A stretch of 64,000 nt of DNA. Source: Paenibacillus glycanilyticus NBRC 16618 (GTDB taxonomy: Bacteria > Bacillota > Bacilli > Paenibacillales > Paenibacillaceae). Of this stretch, positions 19,594 to 28,168 are shown in pieces; the first letter of the stretch is position 1, and each line of letters begins with the position of its first letter. Below the pieces are notes generated by a model. That model did not search any database, was not told the origin of the DNA, and was given only the letters and a program-made list of their open reading frames with translations. The DNA lies in the NCBI RefSeq assembly GCF_004000805.1, contig NZ_BILY01000004.1, forward strand, positions 124,001 through 188,000, in the 5' to 3' direction. A program made the position numbers and the translations under genes.

Positions 19594-20577
19594 TTACCGG
19601 TTATATCGGGGAGCAATCCGGTCAATCCGATTTGTCCAGATGACACCCGAATATCCCTCAGGCAAGCGTTTCAAATCTTCCACCGTGTCAAAGCCGCTCG
19701 AAAATTCGCTGCCGTCGCCGCCAACGATCACGACGCGATTATCCGCCTTGGCCATGCGATCCAAAAACTTGTCCGGCCATCCCCACAAGAAAGGAGCGAG
19801 CTTCTCGGGTATATGCACTTCCGTATGGCTGCATGCCGAAGGCACATACCCTGTCCATCCAACGGCGAGGTAAGGGATCAAGCATTTCTTCAGGGTGGCC
19901 TTCGGCATCACCCTCATGTCCGGGAGCTCTTCCTTCAAAGCGGCAATCGGTTCATCTCCTCCATAGACGGCCAGATCACTTCTTCTCTCTTCCGGAAGCT
20001 GAGACAAATATTGCGCCAGCAGCCTTCCTTCCTCGGGATCATTGCTTTTAACGTCAATAAGAAGGGATTGAGCCGGAAAATGCTCCAACACCTCCGTTAA
20101 CGAAGGCATTTGACCAACCCCTTTTCCACGGAAAGGATACGTTTTTCCGCCGTCGGCCGTATAGCCGTAACCGATATCGAGCTGCTTTAACTGCTCCATC
20201 GTATAGTCACGGGTAACGCCCGTGGCGTTAGTACGGCAATCCAGAGTCCAATCATGAAACACGGCAAATTGGTCATCCTTCGTGATATGCACGTCGAACT
20301 CGACGATATCCGCACCGGCTTCGAAAGCGGCTTCCATCGAGGAAATCGTATTTTCCAGGTACTGGTATTCCGGCTCGTAGATCCGCTCCGCGGTGCAAGT
20401 ATCGTTCTGAATGCCTTCCATCGTAAAAATCTGCGCCATTCCGCGATGAGCAAGCAGCAAAGGCTCGCCGCCAAGCGGTTTGGCGAAATACGTTGTATTG
20501 TTTAGAAAAACGAGCACGATAACAAGCGCAATGACAATAAATGCTTTACTCTTCCATATCCTGATCAATCTCTTCAT
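19594..20577 (-). CDS. membrane-anchored glycerophosphodiester phosphodiesterase
   Basis: 327 residues from ATG 20577 (MKRLIRIWKSKAFIVIALVIVLVFL), which places a basic N-terminus and a single membrane anchor first. Upstream TTG 20640 would add 21 residues. The GDPD domain shows H44-R-G, E75-N-T, E93-x-D95 and H108-D, the metal and catalytic positions. It hydrolyses glycerophosphodiesters to glycerol-3-phosphate and alcohol, at the outer face of the membrane. It stands alone, with its own terminator. Confidence 0.88.
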   Translation of the reverse strand: MKRLIRIWKSKAFIVIALVIVLVFLNNTTYFAKPLGGEPLLLAHRGMAQIFTMEGIQNDTCTAERIYEPEYQYLENTISSMEAAFEAGADIVEFDVHITKDDQFAVFHDWTLDCRTNATGVTRDYTMEQLKQLDIGYGYTADGGKTYPFRGKGVGQMPSLTEVLEHFPAQSLLIDVKSNDPEEGRLLAQYLSQLPEERRSDLAVYGGDEPIAALKEELPDMRVMPKATLKKCLIPYLAVGWTGYVPSACSHTEVHIPEKLAPFLWGWPDKFLDRMAKADNRVVIVGGDGSEFSSGFDTVEDLKRLPEGYSGVIWTNRIDRIAPRYNR

Positions 20578-20672
20578 GAAAGACGCCTTCTTCCCTAACG
20601 CAATTAACGTCATTGTGCCAAGGAGGTCGTTTATTTGCAATGATGGCTTGGTTATATTTGAATGACTTGCTG

Positions 20673-20713
20673 TAAAAAAGAAAACCGCATTGCCAAACGC
20701 GGCAATGCGGCTT
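20673..20713 (-). terminator. terminator of the GH3 gene
   Basis: AACCGCATTGCC (20683-20694) and GGCAATGCGGCTT (20701-20713) pair; the minus-strand T-run corresponds to plus-strand A-runs at 20674-20684. Confidence 0.85.
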
Positions 20714-20718
20714 TACCT

Positions 20719-23001
20719 TTACTTGCTTCCTAGCGCCATGCGCTCCTCTTCAATCTGTTCGATCAGCTCTTGGATGACTTCATTCGGGGAGCGTTCGCCA
20801 AGCCAGCTCTGGCCAAACATCTGAATCAGCTTCACGACGGGGAAGTCGTCCCAGAAGCCGACAAACTCGTCGTTCAGCTGGATTTTGTCCACGATATTCG
20901 CGTTCATCTCGTCCAAGAAACGCTCGAGTACCTTCTTCGCCACGGGATCATTCAGCCAGTCGATAAACAAGCTGAACGGATGGAAGGTTGCTTTCTCTTC
21001 GCCAAAGTCGCAATGCAGACGTCCGCGCAGCCGGATATCCCGCGACGAGCTGCCCACGGAAATCAGGAAGTACCCGGTCTCGGCCACCCATTTGCCGAAC
21101 TTCGTGTTGTAATAAGCAAAGTCGCGTTCCTCCAGCACAAAAGATACTTCCTTCGTCTCTCCCGGCGCCAGCTCAACCTTGGCAAAAGCCTTTAGTTCCT
21201 TCTCCGGCCGCGTCCACTTGCATTCCTCGTCATGGACGTACAGCTGCACTACTTCCTTGCCGGAAACGGAACCGGTATTGGCAACCGTAAACGTTACCGC
21301 TACTTGGCCGTCCGGCTGCTGAACGGTCTTCAAGCCGGAGTAAGCAAAGGAAGTGTACGACAAGCCGTGGCCGAACGGGAACTCGGGCGCCAGCTCTTTT
21401 TTATCGTAATACCGGTACCCGATGAACAAGCCTTCCCGGTAATGCAGCTTGCCGTTCTCCCCGCGGATCCGCATATGGGACGGATTGTCCGACAGCTTCA
21501 CCGGGAACGTCTCGGACAGCTTGCCGGAAGGATTCGCCGCGCCAAGCAAAATGTCGGCGATCGCTTTCCCGCTGCCTTGACCGCCAAGCCAGGAGTGGAT
21601 AACGCCCGGAACCTGCTGCACCCATGCCCGCATCGCCAAAGCGCTGCCGCTGCTGGTCACCACGATACAGCGGGGCTGAACCGCGGCTACCGCTTGAATC
21701 AGCTTCACTTGATGAGCAGGCAGCTCAATGCCTTTCAGATCATGCATTTCCGATTCCGCGAATTCAGGCTGGCCCACGAACAGGATGGCTGCTTCGGAAG
21801 CCGCCGCAATCGCTACGCTCTCCGCGATAAGAAGGTCATCAATAATATCCTCCTGCGGATAGCCCTCGGCATAAGACAGCTTGACCGAGGATCCGGCAAG
21901 CGACTCAAGTTCATCAAACGGAATATCTACGCGTGTTGGCGTAACGTTCGCGCTGCCGGCGCCTTGGATTCTCGGCTGCTTAGCGAACCGGCCGATTACC
22001 GCTACGCTGCCAAGCGTTTCCCGGTCCAGTGGAAGAATGCCGTTATCGTTCTTCAGCAGCACGATGCTTTCAACAGCGGCTTTGCGCGCAAGCTCATGAT
22101 AGTCCGCTGCCTCGGCTGCCTGCTCCGAGCCTTCCGTTGTTTTGGCAACCAGGTCAAGAATGCGGCGAACGCTGCTATCCAATACCGCTTCCTCCAGCGA
22201 ACCTTTTTTGACCGCTTCAACGATCGCTTTCGTGTTATAATCCGCAGGTCCCGGCATCTCGAGATCGAGACCCGCCTTGAGGCCGCGAAGCCGGTCGTTT
22301 ACGGCTGTCCAGTCGGAGATGACAACCCCGTCGTAACCCCACTCCCGGCGCAAAATATCATCAAGCAGATGCTCGTTCTCGCTTGCATACGAACCGTTAA
22401 GCAGATTGTAAGAGCACATGAGCGTCCAAGGCTTCGCCTTTTTGACGATCCGCTCGAACGCGCTGAGGTAAATTTCCCGCAGGGTCCTCTCGTCCACCTC
22501 TGAGCTTGTAACCATCTTCTCGAACTCCTGATTGTTGCAGGCAAAATGCTTCACCGACGCGCCGACGCCTTCGCTTTGCAGACCGTTGATGAAGGAGGCT
22601 CCAAGCTCCCCGGATAAGCAAGGATCTTCGGAATAATATTCGAAGTTGCGGCCGCCAAGGGGCGTGCGCTTCATGTTAATGCCAGGGCCCAGCAAAAGCT
22701 CAACGCCCATCGACCGGCCTTCCTTGCCGAGCGCAACGCCAACCTCATGCAGCAGCTCCGTGCTCCAGGACGAGCCGATAGCCGAGCCTGTCGGATAACA
22801 GGTGGCCGGAAGGTTTTGCCCGGTAACCCCCATCTCTTCGTCGCTGTTCGTTTTACGGATGCCGTTTGTGCCGTCGTACATATGAATCGCCGGGATGCCA
22901 AGGCGTTCGATGCCTTTCGTCATCCACATATTCGAGCCTGCAACAAGGGAAGCTTTTTCTTCCAAGGTCAATAAAGACAATAATTCCGCTGATGTTTTCA
23001 T
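20719..23001 (-). CDS. GH3 beta-glucosidase, intracellular
   Basis: 760 residues without signal peptide. The GH3 N-domain barrel carries nucleophile D230 in GVVISDWTAV, with KHFACNN and GRNFEYYSEDP substrate-binding motifs. The GH3 C-domain is at ~320-550 and a fibronectin III-like domain at ~590-660. The C-terminal ~90 residues are helical. It removes terminal beta-glucose or related units from imported oligosaccharides. RBS AAAGGAGG before ATG 23001. It follows the PTS EIIC gene by 37 bp and is certainly co-transcribed with it. Confidence 0.93.
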   Translation of the reverse strand: MKTSAELLSLLTLEEKASLVAGSNMWMTKGIERLGIPAIHMYDGTNGIRKTNSDEEMGVTGQNLPATCYPTGSAIGSSWSTELLHEVGVALGKEGRSMGVELLLGPGINMKRTPLGGRNFEYYSEDPCLSGELGASFINGLQSEGVGASVKHFACNNQEFEKMVTSSEVDERTLREIYLSAFERIVKKAKPWTLMCSYNLLNGSYASENEHLLDDILRREWGYDGVVISDWTAVNDRLRGLKAGLDLEMPGPADYNTKAIVEAVKKGSLEEAVLDSSVRRILDLVAKTTEGSEQAAEAADYHELARKAAVESIVLLKNDNGILPLDRETLGSVAVIGRFAKQPRIQGAGSANVTPTRVDIPFDELESLAGSSVKLSYAEGYPQEDIIDDLLIAESVAIAAASEAAILFVGQPEFAESEMHDLKGIELPAHQVKLIQAVAAVQPRCIVVTSSGSALAMRAWVQQVPGVIHSWLGGQGSGKAIADILLGAANPSGKLSETFPVKLSDNPSHMRIRGENGKLHYREGLFIGYRYYDKKELAPEFPFGHGLSYTSFAYSGLKTVQQPDGQVAVTFTVANTGSVSGKEVVQLYVHDEECKWTRPEKELKAFAKVELAPGETKEVSFVLEERDFAYYNTKFGKWVAETGYFLISVGSSSRDIRLRGRLHCDFGEEKATFHPFSLFIDWLNDPVAKKVLERFLDEMNANIVDKIQLNDEFVGFWDDFPVVKLIQMFGQSWLGERSPNEVIQELIEQIEEERMALGSK

Positions 23002-23038
23002 GAGTAGAAAACCTCCTTTTCTTGCTGTGCAAATTTGT

Positions 23039-24286
23039 TTAAACGTTTGGAGTCTCTTCCGGTTGCTGCTCTTTCTTCAGCTCCTGCAGATCGTAAACCT
23101 TATAGAACGGGAACCAGATAATAAACATAATGATCAATACAAAGGCGAGCAGAATTAACCCGTTGAAGCCGGAGATCAGGTAAGTGGACAAGCCAAGCGG
23201 CGTATACCAAAGCTGGAATACCTGCGCCGGAATTGCGGCAAGTCCCCAATCAAGCGCCAAATAGACGATGACCGGAATAACGATGCCGTTGATCCACATC
23301 GGGACCATCAGAATCGGGTTGAAGGCAACAGGCGCACCGTACACAACCGGCTCGTTAATGTTGAAGAGCGAAGGCACGATGGTTGCTTTGCCGATGGATT
23401 TCAGCTTTTGCGATTTGGCGAACAGGAACAGCACGACTAGCGGCAGCGTTGCGCCGAGGCCGCCCACGCCTACCCAGCCGGAGAAGAAGGTTTCGAACGT
23501 ATTGATGTTGATCGGATCAAGACCTTTGGCAACCAGCGCGGCATTCTCCTCGATAGCCGGGAACCAGATGGCATACCAGAGCGGCGACATGACCCACGGG
23601 CTGACGCCAAACGAAAACAGGACAACCCCGATAAAGTTGAACAGAACGAAGCCAAGCAGGCTTTGGCTGATCGCGTTAAGCGGATCGAACACCGAGACGA
23701 TCATTTCGAAAATATCGAAGTGCAGCTGATAGATCAGCACCCAGCCAATCGCGAGCAACAAAGCAATCGGAACCAGAAAATCAAACCACTCGACGATAAA
23801 ATCCGGCAGCTTCGTATCCTTCTTGAATAACGAGAAGCGGTGGAACAAATTCATTACCGCCGCTACGCCAACTCCGACGAGCAGCGCGGTAATCATGCCG
23901 GACGGGCCGAACCGTTCCAGAATGAACTTAATCGTCCCGTCATCGCCGACTGTTGGCTTAAGAAGCATCAGAAATAGCGATATGCCCGTAGCGCCGGCAA
24001 TCAGCTTGATGTTGTGGCGTTCTTTCTTGTGCATGACGAAATAAGGCGTAAGAAAGGCAATAAATATACCGATCAGTCCAAAGCTGAAAGTCGTAAAAGG
24101 CGTCAAATCCGGCATGCCCGGGATGTAATTATTCAGAATCGAAATGAGCGTCACGAGCGAGCCGATAAAGATCATAGGCAGAATTACCATAATCGCGGAC
24201 TGGATCGAGTCTACCCAAATATTTTTGGTGAAGGCTTCTACCTTCGGAGCGAACCTCTTGGTCATCCAATTCATGAACCGGTCCAT
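23039..24286 (-). CDS. PTS EIIC permease, lactose/cellobiose family
   Basis: 415 residues, about ten membrane segments. The PTS_EIIC family 1 hallmark NINEPVVYGAP is near residue 315, and FSFGVSPWVMSP lies in the middle. EIIC translocates a beta-glucoside or chitobiose-type disaccharide with phosphorylation by EIIB. No EIIA or EIIB gene is nearby, so it must borrow them from elsewhere. RBS GGGGGAGA before ATG 24286. First gene of an EIIC-GH3 operon. Confidence 0.92.
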   Translation of the reverse strand: MDRFMNWMTKRFAPKVEAFTKNIWVDSIQSAIMVILPMIFIGSLVTLISILNNYIPGMPDLTPFTTFSFGLIGIFIAFLTPYFVMHKKERHNIKLIAGATGISLFLMLLKPTVGDDGTIKFILERFGPSGMITALLVGVGVAAVMNLFHRFSLFKKDTKLPDFIVEWFDFLVPIALLLAIGWVLIYQLHFDIFEMIVSVFDPLNAISQSLLGFVLFNFIGVVLFSFGVSPWVMSPLWYAIWFPAIEENAALVAKGLDPININTFETFFSGWVGVGGLGATLPLVVLFLFAKSQKLKSIGKATIVPSLFNINEPVVYGAPVAFNPILMVPMWINGIVIPVIVYLALDWGLAAIPAQVFQLWYTPLGLSTYLISGFNGLILLAFVLIIMFIIWFPFYKVYDLQELKKEQQPEETPNV

Positions 24287-24333
24287 CTCTGTCTCCCCCT
24301 TGCGTTGTAGTCGGTCTATGAAACCGCTTTATT

Positions 24334-24365
24334 AGTATAAAATCAATCCAAAACGCTTTCGCGTT
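24334..24365 (-). promoter_or_regulatory. candidate promoter and operator of the EIIC-GH3 operon
   Basis: TATACT (-10, minus strand, 24339-24334) lies upstream of the EIIC gene. AACGC-GAAA-GCGTT (24365-24352, minus strand) is a perfect 14-bp inverted repeat over the -35 region. It matches part of a CcpA cre site (GAAAGCG core) but lacks the outer TG/CA bases. Confidence 0.4.
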
Positions 24366-24448
24366 CTTATTTGCCGGGATCAGGTCTGTTTCTTGCCGTA
24401 TCCCCTTCTTTACTCCCATCTTGTTCTCCGGAGGCCTTCCGTATACGA

Positions 24449-24480
24449 CAAAAAACACCCCCGGGTAATCCCCGGGGGCG
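24449..24480 (-). terminator. terminator of the AraC-GH39 gene
   Basis: CACCCCCGGG (24457 onward) and CCCGGGGGCG (24471-24480) form a GC-rich stem; on the minus strand TGTTTTTTGTC follows. Confidence 0.85.
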
Positions 24481-24491
24481 TAATTAGCTCC

Positions 24492-26996
24492 TTATCGATA
24501 CTGCTTCTCCAGCATAATCAGCTGAACCCCATGCGGAGGCACAACCGCCTCTTCCGCATAGCCCTCACTGAGCTCCAGCCTGTCCGTCCGCATAGCCGGC
24601 CCACTTCTGCTATGCAGGTACTTCAGCTCTTCCTCCGTCGGAAAAGCCGGCGAGCCTAGGCGAATCCATTCGTCGAATACCGAGCCATGCTCCCGGTCCA
24701 GCACATGCCGGGTCCGCTTGTAGCTGCCCGACAAGCCTTCCAGCGCAATCCGGAACCGCTTATGCCCCTTCTCCTCAAAGACCGAATACCGGTTCAGCTC
24801 GGTTAAGCCGGTTCTGTCCCCGCTCGCGTATAGCGAATCGACGTGAACATAGTGGTAGAGCAAAATTTGCACATCTTCATTCTCGTTCTTCGTAACGATA
24901 TAGCCATCCCCTTGCGCGATTATCCGGCTGCCCAGCCTGGACAACAGTCGGAATGCGTAATAGCCGGGCTTGCGAAGCCCTTCCCGATTTATGAGCCCAA
25001 ACCCGCCGTAAAACATCGAAGGCAGCACTTGGCTTTCCTCGAATACGTCCGTAAACGACCAATAAGCAATGGAATCCACCGCTCCCAATGTCGCCAGCGC
25101 ATGATGAATGATAAACGGCGCCATAAACATCGTATCATGCAGCAAATTGCGGTCATACAGCGAGAAATTCCATTCCGTAATATGAAGCTTGGGCGTATGC
25201 GGCTGACCGTAGCCGATCTTCTCCTTAAGCAGGTTGATGCTGTCCAAAAAATAAGAAGGCGGCATAATCGTCGTCAGCTTGCCGATCTCCTTCTTCTGGA
25301 ACGGATACTCCGAATACACGTGGAACGAGAAAAAGTCGAGCGGCACTTCCCTGTCGCGGCAATACGCGATGAATTGCTCCGCCCAGTTGTCGTTCCATAA
25401 CGAGCCATAGCCTAACGCCGGCCCTCCTACGGTAAGTGCCGGCGAGACGGACTTGATCGTATTTGCCGTCGCTTCATAGAACGCGAAATACTCTTCCTTC
25501 GTCCCCGACCAGCAGACATCGGTTAAATCCGGTTCGTTCCACACCTCGAAATACCACTTCTTTACTTCCGCAAGACCATAGCGGTTCACGCAATGCCTGA
25601 CGAATTCGCGGACAAGCCCGTTCCATTTCTCCTGATCCGCCGGAGGAGAGATGCCGCCCTTCCACCAGAAGATCGTCTCGTTCGAACGGCGCAGCAGCGC
25701 GGGCATAAAGCTGAGCTCGACAAAAATATGAATGCCCGACTGCAGCAGGAAATCGTACAGCTTGTCTACATAAGCCCAGTTATAGACGGGCTTGCCGTCC
25801 TCATCCTCGGAATACACCATCATCTCGTCATTAAAGATGCCGTGAAACCGGATATGGGTAAACGGAAACTCACCCTGCATGCCGGCAAACTGCCGGCGCC
25901 AATCCTCCCGCAGCCCTTCCACCGCGCGGCCCGCGGTTGTGACCCGGTTCCAATGCTTGAGGAAAGCCTCCTCCCGGATGCCGGCATCCGCCTGAACGTC
26001 GACCACATCCCGCTGATCGGAAGGCATATCATGCTCTACCGGAGGACTGCCTTCCCTGTCGTTCAAATACCGGTACAAGGACTCCATCGCCGAGATCGTA
26101 TCCGTCTCGTAGTAGTCGCCGCTCGACGACTCTTCCGTCGTCAGCGGCTTTCTAGCCGGGTCCAGCATCTTGGCGTTTGCGAGAGTATCCCGGTAAGCGC
26201 CCGGCGTGCTTCCGTATTTCCCTTTGAAGTATTGGTTGAACAGCTTTACATTCGCAAAGCCGCAATCCAGCGCAATTTGCGTCATGCTTTTATCCGTATC
26301 GGATAGCTGCGCTGCCGCTTTCTCCAGACGGATAAGCGTCAAATACTTTTGAAACGGAATGCCGATTTTATCGCTGAAAAAATGCGAAAAATAATGAAGG
26401 CTGAGGTGCTCCTGGTCGGCAATCGTCTGAAGCGTAATTTTCTCGTTATAATGCTTGTCTACATATTGGATTATGCGGTTAAGCCGCATATAGTCATAGT
26501 CTTTTCCTTTTTCCTGCGGTCCGCCGCCGGTTCCCGCAGTGAAATACCGGGTCAGGTGGCCAATGAGCGTCTGCAGGCTTCCCATCGAATAATTGCGGTG
26601 GCCGGGCCCTTTCTTGTTCGACTCCCAGACCATCCGGGCAAGGCAACGGCGGAGCCGGTCATAGCGGTACCTGTTGTATTCCGTCTGGCTCATGGAATTG
26701 CACGCAAACAAAGTCCCCTCGTCATCCAGCAGCTCCGGTCCGAACTGCAGCGTCAGCAGGACATTGTCCAGGTTCGTGCATTCAAGCTTATGCACGGACA
26801 TGCTGTTAATTGCAATAATATCATCCTCGGCCAAGCGGTATTGCCGCTGGTCGACATAGACGGTAACGGCGCCCTGCAGAACGTAGATCAGCTCAATCTC
26901 TTTATGCCAATGAAAACGGATGTCCTTTACGCTGTTCACAAACAGCCGGACCGGCAAATCGTCCTGGGTCTCGACAAACTCGTAGTGGTAACGCAT
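24492..26996 (-). CDS. AraC-family regulator fused to a GH39 glycosidase domain
   Basis: 834 residues in one frame. A cupin-like sensor occupies 1-100. Two AraC helix-turn-helix motifs (ITLQTIADQEHLSLHYFSHFF; MTQIALDCGFANVKLFNQYFKGKYG) occupy 175-270. After an acidic linker to about 345 comes a GH39 (beta-xylosidase type) TIM barrel with acid/base E488 in FEVWNEPD and nucleophile E608 in HITEWN. Both catalytic glutamates are present, so the domain may be active or may serve as a sugar sensor. There is no signal peptide. Its ribosome site lies in a hairpin (26998-27043). It lies between the EIIC-GH3 operon and the cohesin genes. Confidence 0.92.
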   Translation of the reverse strand: MRYHYEFVETQDDLPVRLFVNSVKDIRFHWHKEIELIYVLQGAVTVYVDQRQYRLAEDDIIAINSMSVHKLECTNLDNVLLTLQFGPELLDDEGTLFACNSMSQTEYNRYRYDRLRRCLARMVWESNKKGPGHRNYSMGSLQTLIGHLTRYFTAGTGGGPQEKGKDYDYMRLNRIIQYVDKHYNEKITLQTIADQEHLSLHYFSHFFSDKIGIPFQKYLTLIRLEKAAAQLSDTDKSMTQIALDCGFANVKLFNQYFKGKYGSTPGAYRDTLANAKMLDPARKPLTTEESSSGDYYETDTISAMESLYRYLNDREGSPPVEHDMPSDQRDVVDVQADAGIREEAFLKHWNRVTTAGRAVEGLREDWRRQFAGMQGEFPFTHIRFHGIFNDEMMVYSEDEDGKPVYNWAYVDKLYDFLLQSGIHIFVELSFMPALLRRSNETIFWWKGGISPPADQEKWNGLVREFVRHCVNRYGLAEVKKWYFEVWNEPDLTDVCWSGTKEEYFAFYEATANTIKSVSPALTVGGPALGYGSLWNDNWAEQFIAYCRDREVPLDFFSFHVYSEYPFQKKEIGKLTTIMPPSYFLDSINLLKEKIGYGQPHTPKLHITEWNFSLYDRNLLHDTMFMAPFIIHHALATLGAVDSIAYWSFTDVFEESQVLPSMFYGGFGLINREGLRKPGYYAFRLLSRLGSRIIAQGDGYIVTKNENEDVQILLYHYVHVDSLYASGDRTGLTELNRYSVFEEKGHKRFRIALEGLSGSYKRTRHVLDREHGSVFDEWIRLGSPAFPTEEELKYLHSRSGPAMRTDRLELSEGYAEEAVVPPHGVQLIMLEKQYR

Positions 26997-26997
26997 C

Positions 26998-27043
26998 TTC
27001 CGTTCCCCTTTCCGCTATTATTATGGGACAAAGGGGAACGGAA
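26998..27043 (-). promoter_or_regulatory. 14-bp hairpin covering the ribosome site of the AraC-GH39 gene
   Basis: TTCCGTTCCCCTTT (26998-27011) is the exact reverse complement of AAAGGGGAACGGAA (27030-27043). On the minus-strand message the 3' arm AAAGGGGAACGGAA ends one base before the ATG, so the AAAGGGG ribosome site is paired. There is no T-run, so it suits translational control, or end protection of the upstream SLH message, better than termination. Confidence 0.75.
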
Positions 27044-27055
27044 AATCAATGCGCG

Positions 27056-28102
27056 TTATTTCCGCTCATCCACCATTCTTAAGATCAACGTTACCGCTTC
27101 CGCCCGGTTGGCGGAATCCTCAGGAACAAATTTGTTGCTGCCCCGTCCGTTTACGAGGCCTGCTTTTACGGCCGCGGCTACAGCATCCTTCGCCCATGAC
27201 GGAATGCTTGCGGCATCCGCGAATGCAAGCTGCCCAGTCTGCACCGTATCCAGCTTAAGAGCACGCACGACGATAACCGTCATCTCCGCCCGCGTAATCG
27301 GAAGATCCGGACGGAAGGTCCCGTCCTCGAAGCCCTTGATCCAGCCCGCGGCAACTCCGCTTGCGATAGAAGGCTTCGCCCAATTGCCTATTCTTTCGTT
27401 ATCTTTGAAGTCGGTGTCTTGCTGCTCCGCTACTGGCAGCTCCAGAGCCCGCGCCAGCATCGTTACGAACTCCGCCCGGGTAACCTGCTTGAGCGGTTTA
27501 AACGTTCCGTCCGGATAACCGTTCACAAATCCCATTTGGGCAGCCCGCGTAATGGCATCCCTCGCCCAGAAGCCGGCCGTAACATCCGTAAACTCTCTGC
27601 TCGCATTCACAACATAAACCTGAACCGATTTATCGGGCGTTTGCTTCTCCGAAGTCAGATCCGTGCGGACAAGCTTAACCGATTCAATCTTGACGGATGC
27701 TTTGCCCGCCGATAGGCCGCCAAAGGTAAACGCGGCCAGCGCTTTTGACCCTTCCGAGCCTGTAGCGGAGCCTACTTTCGTATAAGCAAACGTCACTTTG
27801 TTACCGGATTTAATCGGAGAGATGGCAAAGCCGTTTTGTTCTGCAGCACTGTTTTTGGGCAGCAGGTTATTTGCGGATTGTAAGGAAAGCTTGGTTGTAT
27901 CGTATGAAAGAACAATCTCGTAACCATACACGTTTTTCAACTCGGTCGCTTTTACTGTCACGGTTAACGCCTTATTCACGCCAACGCTTGTCTGGTCGGC
28001 GCTAATTTCGTAAGAAGCCGCAGCGGCAGACATTAAAGCAGCAGGCAAACCGGCAAGCAACATTCCTAATACCAATGCCGAGAGGAACCATTTCCGCAGC
28101 AT
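27056..28102 (-). CDS. surface protein with cohesin domain and three SLH repeats
   Basis: 348 residues. A signal peptide (to about AAA-29) precedes a cohesin-type beta-sandwich at 30-165 (ISADQTSVGVNKALTVTVKATELKNVYGYEIVLSYDTTKL-like start). Three S-layer homology repeats follow at about 170-215 (FWARDAITRAAQMGFVNGYPDGTFKP), 230-280 and 290-345. SLH repeats bind the pyruvylated wall polymer; a cohesin binds dockerins. It is therefore a one-cohesin anchoring scaffoldin. It lies 66 bp after the dockerin-bearing GH3 gene, the obvious partner. RBS GGGGGAGAAG before ATG 28102. Confidence 0.9.
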   Translation of the reverse strand: MLRKWFLSALVLGMLLAGLPAALMSAAAASYEISADQTSVGVNKALTVTVKATELKNVYGYEIVLSYDTTKLSLQSANNLLPKNSAAEQNGFAISPIKSGNKVTFAYTKVGSATGSEGSKALAAFTFGGLSAGKASVKIESVKLVRTDLTSEKQTPDKSVQVYVVNASREFTDVTAGFWARDAITRAAQMGFVNGYPDGTFKPLKQVTRAEFVTMLARALELPVAEQQDTDFKDNERIGNWAKPSIASGVAAGWIKGFEDGTFRPDLPITRAEMTVIVVRALKLDTVQTGQLAFADAASIPSWAKDAVAAAVKAGLVNGRGSNKFVPEDSANRAEAVTLILRMVDERK

Positions 28103-28120
28103 CCTTCTTCTCCCCCATAA

Positions 28121-28153
28121 AAGCAGGAGAAGGGACTTTCCCTCCTCCTGCTT
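28121..28153 (-). repeat. hairpin between the dockerin-GH3 and cohesin-SLH genes
   Basis: 28121-28135 (AAGCAGGAGAAGGGA) pairs with 28139-28153 (TCCCTCCTCCTGCTT) with one mismatch and a 3-nt loop. On the minus strand it is followed by TTTTATGGGGGAG. It may act as a partial terminator or processing site setting the ratio of the two proteins. Confidence 0.7.
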
Positions 28154-28168
28154 GCCTATGATTTTTAA

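Noticed and set aside
20640..20675. 11-codon frame with AAGGAGGT upstream
   Set aside because: Too short to judge, on the opposite strand to all neighbours, and its ribosome site is 12 bases away.
24352..24365. Full CcpA cre site before the EIIC gene
   Set aside because: The core AAAGCGTTTT fits but the outer TG and CA bases do not, so I kept it only as a generic inverted repeat.
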